Assembly (NCBI RefSeq): GCF_947500995.1
Contig: NZ_CANMUA010000008.1
Span: 124,001-188,000, forward strand
DNA from: an uncultured Serinicoccus sp.
GTDB taxonomy: Bacteria > Actinomycetota > Actinomycetes > Actinomycetales > Dermatophilaceae
DNA: 64,000 nt
Direction of reading: 5' to 3'
A program made the translations under genes and the position numbers. Positions 17,398-26,990 of this stretch are shown piece after piece (the stretch's first letter is position 1; each line of letters starts with the position of its first letter). The notes under the pieces are model-generated. The model was not told where the DNA came from. It saw nothing but the letters and a program-made list of their open reading frames with translations, and ran no database searches.

Positions 17398-18253
17398 GCC
17401 GGAGCGCCGCCACGACGGAGCTCAGGGCGCCCAGCCAGACCGCGACGATCACGGCATACACCAGCGAGCGGGTGACGTCGCCGGCGTCGACGAGCTCGGC
17501 GCGCAGGAGGGTCCGGGCGTTGGTGAGCACGATGAGCCCGCCGACCCCGACGCCGAGCAGCCGCGGGGGGATGACCCGCACCAGCCAGGCGGCGATGGGC
17601 GCCGCGACCACCCCGCCGGCGAGCAGCGCCAGGACCCACGTGAGGTTGATCCCCTGGTGACCCAGGCCGACCAGGAAGCCCAGGCTGGCGGCCACCGCGA
17701 CGAGGAACTCCGAGGCGCTGATCGAGCCGACGACCCGGCGCGGCTCCATCCGGCCGCTGGCGAGCAGGGCAGGGGTGCCCACCGGCCCCCAGCCCCCGCC
17801 GCCGGTGGCGTCCAGGAAGCCGGCGAACAGGCCCAGCGGGGCGAGGAAACGGCGCCGCAGCGGCTGACCGATGCGGTCCGTGCGCATGCCGGTGCGCGTG
17901 AACCGGGCGAGCAGGTAGACCCCGAGGACCAGCAGGATCGTGGCGGTGATCGGCCGGGCGACCTCGGCGTCGATCGAGCTCAGCACGGTGGCCCCGAGGA
18001 AGGCGCCGACCGCCCCCGGCACCCCCACCCGCCAGACGACCGTCCAGTCGACGTTGCCGAACTTCCAGTGCGAGGCGCCGGAGGCCAGCGTCGTCCCGAT
18101 CTCGGCCAGGTGGACCGTCGCGGAGGCCGCCGCCGGGTTGGTGCCGAGCATGAGCAGCAGCGTGGTCGTCGTCACGCCGTAGGCCATGCCGAGGCCGCCG
18201 TCGACGAGCTGGGCCGCGAGGCCCACGAGGGCGAGCAGGATGAGTTGACGCAT
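17339..18253 (-). CDS. TauE/SafE (TSUP) family sulfite or organosulfur exporter
   Basis: Membrane protein of 304 residues with about eight TM segments, in two related halves. The start LILLALVGLAAQLVDGGLGMAYG and the mid-protein GLFAGFLDATGGGGWGPVGTP are the paired signature loops of the family. Members move sulfite, sulfoacetate or other sulfur anions. The neighbouring divergent Rrf2 regulator and the palindrome between them suggest sulfur or cysteine-responsive control (inference). Its 3' end overlaps the PPOX gene by 59 bp. Confidence 0.87.
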   Translation of the reverse strand: MRQLILLALVGLAAQLVDGGLGMAYGVTTTTLLLMLGTNPAAASATVHLAEIGTTLASGASHWKFGNVDWTVVWRVGVPGAVGAFLGATVLSSIDAEVARPITATILLVLGVYLLARFTRTGMRTDRIGQPLRRRFLAPLGLFAGFLDATGGGGWGPVGTPALLASGRMEPRRVVGSISASEFLVAVAASLGFLVGLGHQGINLTWVLALLAGGVVAAPIAAWLVRVIPPRLLGVGVGGLIVLTNARTLLRAELVDAGDVTRSLVYAVIVAVWLGALSSVVAALRLSRAAAGVATDGSERTSAR

Positions 18254-18314
18254 GAGCCCCTCCTGAGGGGGTGAGAGCCACGGGACCGGTCGAGACCGAC
18301 CGGAGTATTCCTCC

Positions 18315-18339
18315 TAATCCTGTCGGGTCACTAGGATTA
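18315..18339. promoter_or_regulatory. TAATCCT-N11-AGGATTA inverted repeat, probable Rrf2 operator
   Basis: Perfect 7-bp arms (18315-18321 and 18333-18339) with an 11-bp spacer. It lies in the divergent region between the TauE/SafE gene (start 18253) and the Rrf2 gene (start 18424). It is a conspicuously AT-rich spot in a GC-rich window. Position and symmetry fit a dimeric regulator, most simply the adjacent Rrf2 protein. Confidence 0.5.
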
Positions 18340-18423
18340 ATGTCAAGCGCCGAAGGCCTCACGCCTCGGAGGCGTCAGGTGCGGGTATGCCCGGCGGCCC
18401 GGGCGGTGCGAGAGACTGGGCCG

Positions 18424-18900
18424 GTGGACATCTCGGCACGCTCGGACTACGCGGTGCGGGCCATGCTCGCCCTCGCCGCCGGCCAGGACGGCCCCGGGGC
18501 GCAGGAGGACACGCCCGTCTCGGTGGACCGGCTCGCGCAGGCGCAGGACCTGCCGGTCAAGTTCCTCGAGGCGATCGTCGCCGACCTGCGCCGCGCCGGC
18601 CTCGTCGCCTCCCGCCGCGGCGCCCGGGGCGGCTACCTGCTCGCCCGCCCCGCCGACCAGATCGCCGTCGGCGACATCATCCGTGCCGTCGACGGGCCGC
18701 TGGCCGAGGTGCGGGGCCTGCGGCCGCACGACACGGCATACCCCGGGGAGGCCGAGCACCTGCCCGCGCTGTGGGTGGCCACCCGGGCCGCGCTGCGCGC
18801 GGTGCTGGACGGGACGAGCCTGGACCAGCTGCGCCACGGCGCCTGGCCCGCCGAGGTCACCGAGCTGCTCCGCCAGCCCGACGCCTGGGAGAGCCGCTGA
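18424..18900 (+). CDS. Rrf2-family transcriptional regulator without Fe-S cysteines
   Basis: Winged-helix regulator of 158 residues. The opening VDISARSDYAVRAMLALAA and the wing SRRGARGGYLLARPADQIAVGDIIRAVDGPLAEV are classic Rrf2. The three cysteines that bind the IscR/NsrR/RsrR cluster are absent, so it is more like CymR-type members that sense metabolites or protein partners. The GTG at 18424 is chosen from the family start; GAGACT six bases upstream may be a -10 element. It is divergent from the TauE/SafE exporter, its likely target. Ends 6 bp from the convergent acs gene. Confidence 0.88.
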   Translation: MDISARSDYAVRAMLALAAGQDGPGAQEDTPVSVDRLAQAQDLPVKFLEAIVADLRRAGLVASRRGARGGYLLARPADQIAVGDIIRAVDGPLAEVRGLRPHDTAYPGEAEHLPALWVATRAALRAVLDGTSLDQLRHGAWPAEVTELLRQPDAWESR

Positions 18901-18906
18901 GGCGGG

Positions 18907-20880
<1,974 letters not shown>

Positions 20881-21126
20881 GGGTTCTCCTTGCGCTCGGG
20901 GTCGTCCTGCCGAGTATGCCGTGCCCTCCCCCGCGCGCGCAGGTCCGGGGCGACCAGGGGTCGGGGGCCTGCGCCGAGCGGTCGCGGGTGCGCGGCGAGC
21001 GGGACCGCCGGGCGGGTGGCAGGCTGGGAGCCTGACCGGAGTCTGGGAGCTTCCGGGGCGGACCGCCCACGGGAGCGTGCTACGTTCGCCGGCTTGTCCA
21101 CCCGAACCCGATGAGGGAGATGCACC

Positions 21127-21948
21127 ATGTCCGCCACGACGAGGCTCGCAGCCGTGAGCCTGAGCGTGACCCTGAGCCTCGTGGGGCTCTCCGCCTGCGG
21201 TGGCTCCGACGACTCCGGCGACACCGACGCGGCGAGCAGCAGCTCACCCGCCGGGTCCGACGACGCGGCCAGCAGCAGCGCCCCCGCACCGGACGCCATG
21301 CCGGAGCCCGACCTCGAGCAGATCCCGGACCCGGTGGCCACGGTCAACGGGCAGGACGTGACGAAGGAGGAGTTCGTCACCTACTACGAGAGCCAGTTCG
21401 CGGCCGCGGCCGGCCAGGCGCAGATGAGCGGTGAGGAGCTGGACGAGGAGCAGCTCCAGGAAGACACCCTCGAGGTCGTCGTCGACAGCGTGCTGCTGCG
21501 CCAGGCCGCCGAGGAGGAGGGTCTGGAGCCCTCCGACGAGGAGGTCGACACCCTCCTCGAGGAGCTCGCGACGGGCAACGGCCTGGAGTCGGTCGACCAG
21601 TTCCTCGAGGTCCTCGAGCAGCAGGGCATGGACGAGGAGACCGCGCGCAGGGAGGCGGCCAACCAGATCGCGATCCAGGCCTACGTCGAGCAGGAGGCGC
21701 CCGTCGAGGAGCCCTCGGAGGAGGAGCTGCGCGCCTACTACGACGAGCTCGTGGCCCAGCAGGAGGGCGCCGGAGGCGGCGAGGACGAGGCGTCGGGCAC
21801 GGCCGCCCCGGGGCAGCCGGAGATCCCCGAGTTCGACCAGGTCCGGGACCAGATCTCCCAGCAGCTGCAGTCCGAGGAGCAGGCCGCGGCCACGGACGAG
21901 CTGGTGGCCGGGCTGCGCGAGGACGCGGAGATCACCAGCAACCTCTGA
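21127..21948 (+). CDS. SurA N-terminal-like secreted lipoprotein
   Basis: Predicted exported lipoprotein of 273 residues. A signal peptide ends in lipobox LSAC with Cys24, followed by a Ser/Asp-rich linker to about residue 60. A SurA-N-like chaperone domain follows, starting PVATVNGQDVTKEEFVTYY, with long acidic helices. No parvulin PPIase domain is evident, so it would act as a chaperone-type foldase rather than an isomerase. A TACGTT hexamer at 21081-21086 and GAGGGAG at 21113-21119 give a plausible promoter and ribosome site. Confidence 0.8.
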   Translation: MSATTRLAAVSLSVTLSLVGLSACGGSDDSGDTDAASSSSPAGSDDAASSSAPAPDAMPEPDLEQIPDPVATVNGQDVTKEEFVTYYESQFAAAAGQAQMSGEELDEEQLQEDTLEVVVDSVLLRQAAEEEGLEPSDEEVDTLLEELATGNGLESVDQFLEVLEQQGMDEETARREAANQIAIQAYVEQEAPVEEPSEEELRAYYDELVAQQEGAGGGEDEASGTAAPGQPEIPEFDQVRDQISQQLQSEEQAAATDELVAGLREDAEITSNL

Positions 21949-21984
21949 GCACCAGCGCCCCTCTGAGCCAGGAGGCCCCCCGGC

Positions 21985-23496
21985 TCACGCGGTGAGGTCC
22001 TCCGGGGTGTGCAGCCGCACCAGCGTGCGCGCCGCACCCCGGGGGATCCCCTGCGGGGTCAGCAGCGAGACCACCACCATGACGAGGCCGACCAGGGGCA
22101 CGATCCACGCCGCCGGCTGGGCGAGCAGCGCGTCCGCCCACCCGCCCTGGTCCCCCGCGAGCACGGTCACGGCCACCGCGCCGATGGCCAGGACCGCCCC
22201 GGTCAGCAGACCGGCCGTGGCACCCTGCACCGACAGCCGCGGCCACCACACCCCCAGCGCCAGCAGCGGGAAGAACGTCGAGGCGGCGATGACGAAGGCC
22301 AGGGTGACGAACGCCGCCAGCGGGACCTCGGGGAAGACGCCCACCCCGGCGAAGGGCACCAGCACGGCCACCACGGCGGCGATCCGGAAGCCCGCGACCT
22401 CGGAGTGGTCGCCGGGCACGGCCCGGGCGAGCAGGGGCCGCACGACGTCCTGGTTGAGCACCCCGGTCACCGCGAGCGCCAGCCCCGACGACGTCGAGAG
22501 GAAGGCCGCGAACGCGCCGCCGGTCAGCGCGGCGAGCAGCACCTCACCGCCCACCCCGGGCAGCACCTCCGCCGGCAGCCGCAGGACCACCGTGTCCGCC
22601 CGCACCCCCGGCCCCAGGGTGGGCAGGTAGGCCCGGCCGAGCACGGCATACACCACCGTGACGACGTAGAACAGGCCGAGGAGCACGAGCACCCGCACCG
22701 TCGTCGCCCGGGCGCCGGTGCCGTCCGGGTTGGTGTAGTAGCGCACCACGACGTGCGGCAGCCCCATCGTCCCGAGCGCCAGCGCCAGCATGAGCGAGAG
22801 GGTGCGGTAGAGCCCGTGACCTCCGGCCTGCGGGCCGCTGCCCGGCAGCACCCACGACTCGGTGACCTCCAGCCCCGGCCCCTGCGTCCCCCACCACACG
22901 GCGAGCAGCACCCCGGCCGGGATGGCCAGCGCGGAGAGCTTGATCCAGTACTGCACGGCCTGGACGAGCGTGATCGAGCGCATCCCCCCGGCCGCCACCG
23001 ACAGCACGACCACCCCGACGACGAGCACCGGCCCCAGCCACAGCGGGGCGCCGGACACGAGCCGCAGGGTGAAGCCGGCACCCTGCAGCTGCGGCAGCAG
23101 GTAGAGCCAGCCGATGAACACGACGAGGACCGAGCACAGGTGGCGCACCGAGCGCGACTCCAGGCGGGCCTCGGCGAAGTCGGGCAGCGTGTAGGCCCCG
23201 GACCGGCGCAGCGGGGCGGCGACGAGCACGAGCAGCACGAGGTAGCCGACGGTGTAGCCGACCGGGTACCACAGCGCGTCCACCCCCTGGTCGTAGATCA
23301 ACCCGGCCACACCGAGGAAGCTGGCGGCCGAGAGGTACTCCCCGCCGATCGCGGCGGCGTTGCGCTGCGGCGAGACGGCGCGCCCGGCGACGTAGAAGTC
23401 GCTCGTCCGACGGGACAGGCGCAGCCCGAAGGCGCTGAGCGCGACGGTGACGAGGCAGACGAGCAGCACGGCCGCCCCGGCCAGGCTGGGGGCCAC
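21985..23496 (-). CDS. sodium:solute symporter, ActP (cation/acetate) type
   Basis: SSS-family carrier of 503 residues with about 13 TM segments. The segment RRTSDFYVAGRAVSPQRNAAAIGGEYLSAASFLG is the hallmark of acetate/pyruvate-type members, and later AAFLSTSSGLALAV matches the sodium-site helix. GTG at 23496 is chosen because GGGAG lies 8 bases upstream; a TTG two codons earlier overlaps the previous stop but is too close to that site. It ends a four-gene operon with a sensor kinase, LytTR regulator and small membrane protein, as in actinobacterial monocarboxylate uptake loci. Near acs, acetate or pyruvate is the likely substrate (inference). Confidence 0.85.
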   Translation of the reverse strand: MAPSLAGAAVLLVCLVTVALSAFGLRLSRRTSDFYVAGRAVSPQRNAAAIGGEYLSAASFLGVAGLIYDQGVDALWYPVGYTVGYLVLLVLVAAPLRRSGAYTLPDFAEARLESRSVRHLCSVLVVFIGWLYLLPQLQGAGFTLRLVSGAPLWLGPVLVVGVVVLSVAAGGMRSITLVQAVQYWIKLSALAIPAGVLLAVWWGTQGPGLEVTESWVLPGSGPQAGGHGLYRTLSLMLALALGTMGLPHVVVRYYTNPDGTGARATTVRVLVLLGLFYVVTVVYAVLGRAYLPTLGPGVRADTVVLRLPAEVLPGVGGEVLLAALTGGAFAAFLSTSSGLALAVTGVLNQDVVRPLLARAVPGDHSEVAGFRIAAVVAVLVPFAGVGVFPEVPLAAFVTLAFVIAASTFFPLLALGVWWPRLSVQGATAGLLTGAVLAIGAVAVTVLAGDQGGWADALLAQPAAWIVPLVGLVMVVVSLLTPQGIPRGAARTLVRLHTPEDLTA

Positions 23497-23498
23497 GC

Positions 23499-23885
23499 TC
23501 AACGCTCCCTGGCGACGGCGGAGAGCCGCCGCTCGATCCGCGTCGCCGCCCGGGTGTACCACGCGGCCACCCCGACGAGGACGGGGTAGACGAGGACGGC
23601 GAGCACGGGCCACACGACCGGCACCCCGGCGACCTGCAACGACCGGGCGGCGGGGAGCACGGCATACAGGACGGGTATGCCGCCCAGCACCACCGCGAGC
23701 CCGGCCAGCACCCCGAGGGTGAGCCGGAGCTGGGCCCGCAGCAACCCGCGCAGGTAGAGCTCGCCGGCCCCGGTCTGCTCGACCAGCGCGGCGGCCATCG
23801 GCCGACGACGTGCCGTGGCGGCCTCGCGGCGCGAGGAGGTGACCCGGACCCGCGCCTCGAACCGGGGCGGCGTCCCCTCGCTCAC
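23499..23885 (-). CDS. small two-TM membrane protein (DUF485-like), symporter partner
   Basis: Protein of 128 residues with a charged N-terminal ~45 residues and two long hydrophobic segments: LTLGVLAGLAVVLGGIPVLYAVL and a second around WPVLAVLVYPVLVGVAAWY. Position immediately before an SSS symporter matches the YjcH/DUF485 partner of ActP, though sequence similarity is only in layout. It overlaps the upstream LytTR gene by 4 bp and the following symporter start region, so the four genes are almost certainly co-translated. Confidence 0.7.
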   Translation of the reverse strand: MSEGTPPRFEARVRVTSSRREAATARRRPMAAALVEQTGAGELYLRGLLRAQLRLTLGVLAGLAVVLGGIPVLYAVLPAARSLQVAGVPVVWPVLAVLVYPVLVGVAAWYTRAATRIERRLSAVARER

Positions 23886-24649
23886 GCGCCCTCGCCGAGG
23901 ACCCGCTCGCGCACGGTGCGGGCGTGCCTGCGCGCCACCGGCAGCTCGGGACCGTCGGGCAGCAGCCGCAGGCTGAGGCGTCCCTGCGCCTGGCGCACCT
24001 GACCGACGTGGGCGAGGTTGACCAGGGTGGAGCGGTGGATCCGGATGAAGCCGGCCGCGGCCCAGCGCTCCTCCAGGGTGGTGAGCGGCAGCCGCAGCAG
24101 GTGCGACGCGGAGCCGGTGAAGAGGCGCACGTAGTCGCCCTGCGCCTGGACGTAGCGGACCGACGAGCGCTGGACGAAGCGGGTGACGCCGCCGAGCTCG
24201 ACCGCGATGCGTTCCTCGGCGGGGTCCGGCGGGGTGCCCTGGACCCGGCCGACGGCCTCCACCGACTCGACCGGGGCGGGGCCGCGCTGCGCGAGGGCCG
24301 CGACCACCCGGTCGACGGCCTGGGAGAGCCGCGCCGGCGGCACCGGCTTCATGACGTAGTCGACCGCGCGGACCGCGAAGGCGTCGACCGCGTGCTGCTC
24401 GTGCGCGGTGACGAAGACCACGAGCGGTGGCCGGGCGAACCGGTTGACCACCCGGGCGAGCTCCATCCCGTCCAGGCCCGGCATGGAGATGTCGGAGAAG
24501 ACCACGTCGATGTCGCCGTCCTCGAGGGCGCGCAGCGCATCGGTGCCCGAGGCCACCGGGTGCACGCTGCCCAACCGGCCGTCCCGCTCCAGCAGGTAGG
24601 TCAGCTCGGACAGGGCCGGCGGTTCGTCGTCGACGACGAGGGCACGCAT
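23882..24649 (-). CDS. LytTR-family response regulator
   Basis: Regulator of 255 residues. The receiver domain has the acidic cluster VVDDEPP, phospho-acceptor Asp53 in FSDISMPGLDG, and Lys in DYVMKPV. The C-terminal LytTR DNA-binding domain (about 145-250) contains VRYVQAQGDYVRLFT and FIRIHRSTLVNL. It pairs with the adjacent LytS-like kinase and probably controls the symporter in the same operon, like YpdAB/BtsSR-type systems. A TACCAT hexamer at 24656-24661 lies 6 nt before the ATG, so an additional leaderless start is possible within the operon. Confidence 0.9.
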   Translation of the reverse strand: MRALVVDDEPPALSELTYLLERDGRLGSVHPVASGTDALRALEDGDIDVVFSDISMPGLDGMELARVVNRFARPPLVVFVTAHEQHAVDAFAVRAVDYVMKPVPPARLSQAVDRVVAALAQRGPAPVESVEAVGRVQGTPPDPAEERIAVELGGVTRFVQRSSVRYVQAQGDYVRLFTGSASHLLRLPLTTLEERWAAAGFIRIHRSTLVNLAHVGQVRQAQGRLSLRLLPDGPELPVARRHARTVRERVLGEGA

Positions 24650-24670
24650 GGGGTCATGGTAGGGCCGGGC

Positions 24671-25888
24671 TCAGCGGTCGGGATGGACGCCGGGCGCGTA
24701 CTTCGGCACCCGGAAGGTCACCTTGGTGCCCAGGCCCGGCGCGGTCTCGACGACCAGGCCGTGCTCGTCGCCGTAGACCTGCCGCAGCCGCGCGTCGACG
24801 TTGCCGAGCCCCACGCTGTCGCTGTCGCGGGCGACCGTCTCCCCGCTGCGGTCGCCGTCGAGCGCGCGCCGCACCAGCTCGGGGTCGGAGCCGACGCCGT
24901 CGTCCTCGATGGCGATCTCCGCGAGGTCGCCCAGGTCGGTGCCGGTGATGGTGATGGTCCCGACGCCCTCCTTGTCGGCCAGGCCGTGGCGCACGGCGTT
25001 CTCCACCAGGGGCTGCACGGCCAGGTAGGGCACCGCGACCGGCAGGACCTCGGGGGCGATGAGCAGGTTGACCCGCAGCCGTTCCCCGAAGCGCGCCTGC
25101 TCGAGCACGAGGTAGCGCTCGATGTTGCGCAGCTCGTCGGCGAGCGTCGTGTAGGCGCCGCCGCGACGCAGGGCGTAGCGGGTGAAGTCGGCGAACTCCA
25201 GCAGCAGCTCGCGGGCCCGGTCGGGGTCGGTGCGTACGAAGGAGGCGATGGCGCCGAGGGAGTTGTAGATGAAGTGCGGGCTGATCTGGGCCCGCAGGCT
25301 GCGCAGCTCGGCCTCCATCGCGCGGGTGCGCTCGCGGTCCAGCTCGCCCAGCTCCAGCTGCCCGCTCACCCAGGTCGCGACCTGCTCGGTCGCCCGGGCG
25401 AGCCCGGCCGAGGGACGGGGGGAGTATGCCGCGAGCGCACCGATGACGCGGTCGTCCACCACGAGCGGGGCGACGACGCCGGCCCGCACCGGGCACTCGG
25501 GCACGTCGCAGGGCAGGTCGGCCCGGGTGAGGACGACGACGTCACCGCCCTGCAGCACCCGGTGGGCGTGCCCGGACGCCTGCTCGCGGTGGTGCTCGCC
25601 CAACCCGCTCCAGGCCAGGGCCTGCTGGCTGTCGCAGATCGCGAGGGCGGTGCCGCCGAGCATCATCCGCAGGTGCCGCGCAGCCGGCTCGGCGTGCTCC
25701 GGGGTCAGCCCGGCCCGCAGGTTGCGGCCGGCCTGGGCGCCGGAGCGCAGTGTCTCGTAGGTGATGCGGTCGGTCTCGGAGAGGAAGCCGCGGGCGGCCC
25801 GGCGTCGACGCCACCACGACACCAGCCAGACCAGCAGGCACGCCGCCAGGACCAGGAGCGCGGTCGGCAGGTGCAGGACTCCGAGCAT
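24671..25888 (-). CDS. LytS/YpdA-type sensor histidine kinase
   Basis: Sensor of 405 residues: one N-terminal TM (about 5-26), a GAF-like domain with a close cysteine pair (C127, C132 in PCDVPEC), and a His_kinase core. The phospho-acceptor His205 lies in QISPHFIYNSLG and the N box in LVENAVRHGL (N297), typical of the LytS class. Only one TM distinguishes it from classic multi-pass LytS and suggests cytosolic sensing through the GAF domain; the cysteine pair could bind a cluster or respond to redox (speculation). TAGCCT at 25895-25900 lies 6 nt before the ATG, marking the operon promoter. Confidence 0.88.
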   Translation of the reverse strand: MLGVLHLPTALLVLAACLLVWLVSWWRRRRAARGFLSETDRITYETLRSGAQAGRNLRAGLTPEHAEPAARHLRMMLGGTALAICDSQQALAWSGLGEHHREQASGHAHRVLQGGDVVVLTRADLPCDVPECPVRAGVVAPLVVDDRVIGALAAYSPRPSAGLARATEQVATWVSGQLELGELDRERTRAMEAELRSLRAQISPHFIYNSLGAIASFVRTDPDRARELLLEFADFTRYALRRGGAYTTLADELRNIERYLVLEQARFGERLRVNLLIAPEVLPVAVPYLAVQPLVENAVRHGLADKEGVGTITITGTDLGDLAEIAIEDDGVGSDPELVRRALDGDRSGETVARDSDSVGLGNVDARLRQVYGDEHGLVVETAPGLGTKVTFRVPKYAPGVHPDR

Positions 25889-25946
25889 GGCCGGAGGCTA
25901 CTCCGTGCGGTGTGACGTGCCGCTCGGGCGCGTGCGAGGCTGAGCC

Positions 25947-26951
25947 ATGCCCACGGCATACCAGGACCTGGACGAGCTCTCCCAGGTCGAGCTCCTGCGC
26001 GGGGTGGCGGAGCGCGCCGCACCCCTCTTCGGGCTGGCGCCCACCGAGGTCCGCCTCGTGCTGCACGGCTTCAACACCACGTTCCGCCTCGACACCCCGG
26101 GCAGGGCGGTGGCCATGCGGGTCAACACCAACTCCCTGAGCTCGGCGGGCAACGTGCAGGCGCAGCAGGCCTGGCAGCACGCGATCCGGCGCGACACCGA
26201 CGTGCTCGTGCCGGACCCGGTGCCGGTCGAGGACGGGGGCTACCTCGCCCTGGTGGGGTCGACCGAGCTGGGCCGGGAGGTCATGGTGACGGCCAGCACC
26301 TGGCTCGAGGGGGAGGACCTGGGCACCGTCAGCACCCCCGAGCAGTGCCGGGCCCTGGGTGGGCTGATGGCGACGCTGCACGGGCACGCGGAGTCCTGGG
26401 AGCCCGAGGGGCACCACCGGTTCCCGCGGCTGACGGGGACCCTCTTCGGCGACCCCGACCTGCTCACGGAGGGCGTCGCCCACGACCAGGGGCTCGCCGC
26501 CCTGGTGGCGGAGGCGGTGCAGCGGTGCGAGGCCGCCTTCGAGCGGCTGTCTCAGGAGCCGGTCATCCCGCTGCACGCCGACCTGCACGGCGGCAACCTC
26601 AAGTGGCACGAGCACCGGCTCGCGGTCTTCGACTTCGACGACAGCGGGCTCGGCGTGCCGGCGCTGGACCTCGCGATCTGCGCGTTCTACCTGCGCGGCG
26701 GCGAGGACGAGCACGGCCCCGAGGACGACGTCCGGGCGGGGTATGCCGCCCGGCGCCCGCTCCCGGACCTGCCGGCCGAGGACTTCGAGGCGCTGGTGGC
26801 CGCCCGTCAGCTGCTGCTCGCCAACAGCATCCTCGCGAGCACGACAGCCGGCCAGCGGTCCGACGCGGCGGCCTTCCTGCGGATCACCGGCGAGCGGCTG
26901 CGGCACTGGCTGGACACCGGGCGCTTCACCCGGGTGGTCCCGCACGGGTGA
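25947..26951 (+). CDS. phosphotransferase-family (APH-like) protein
   Basis: Kinase-like protein of 334 residues with the aminoglycoside/choline phosphotransferase fold. The catalytic loop is PLHADLHGGNLKWHEH and the metal motif is LAVFDFDDSGLG. RLALRVN-type lysine positioning is present but weak (VAMRVN). Natural substrates are usually metabolites such as homoserine, choline or sugars; nothing nearby tells. Divergent from the sensor kinase operon. The 3' end forms the left arm of a 19-bp perfect hairpin. Confidence 0.82.
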   Translation: MPTAYQDLDELSQVELLRGVAERAAPLFGLAPTEVRLVLHGFNTTFRLDTPGRAVAMRVNTNSLSSAGNVQAQQAWQHAIRRDTDVLVPDPVPVEDGGYLALVGSTELGREVMVTASTWLEGEDLGTVSTPEQCRALGGLMATLHGHAESWEPEGHHRFPRLTGTLFGDPDLLTEGVAHDQGLAALVAEAVQRCEAAFERLSQEPVIPLHADLHGGNLKWHEHRLAVFDFDDSGLGVPALDLAICAFYLRGGEDEHGPEDDVRAGYAARRPLPDLPAEDFEALVAARQLLLANSILASTTAGQRSDAAAFLRITGERLRHWLDTGRFTRVVPHG

Positions 26952-26963
26952 AGCGCCCGGTGT
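26914..26963. terminator. 19-bp perfect inverted repeat, bidirectional terminator
   Basis: Left arm ACACCGGGCGCTTCACCCG at 26914-26932, right arm its exact complement at 26945-26963, 12-base loop. It spans the stop codon region of the phosphotransferase gene and lies before the 3' end of the convergent MFS gene. There is no long T run, as is common in high-GC actinobacteria. Confidence 0.75.
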
Positions 26964-26990
26964 CCTCGTCGTCGTCCTCGCCCGGACGCC

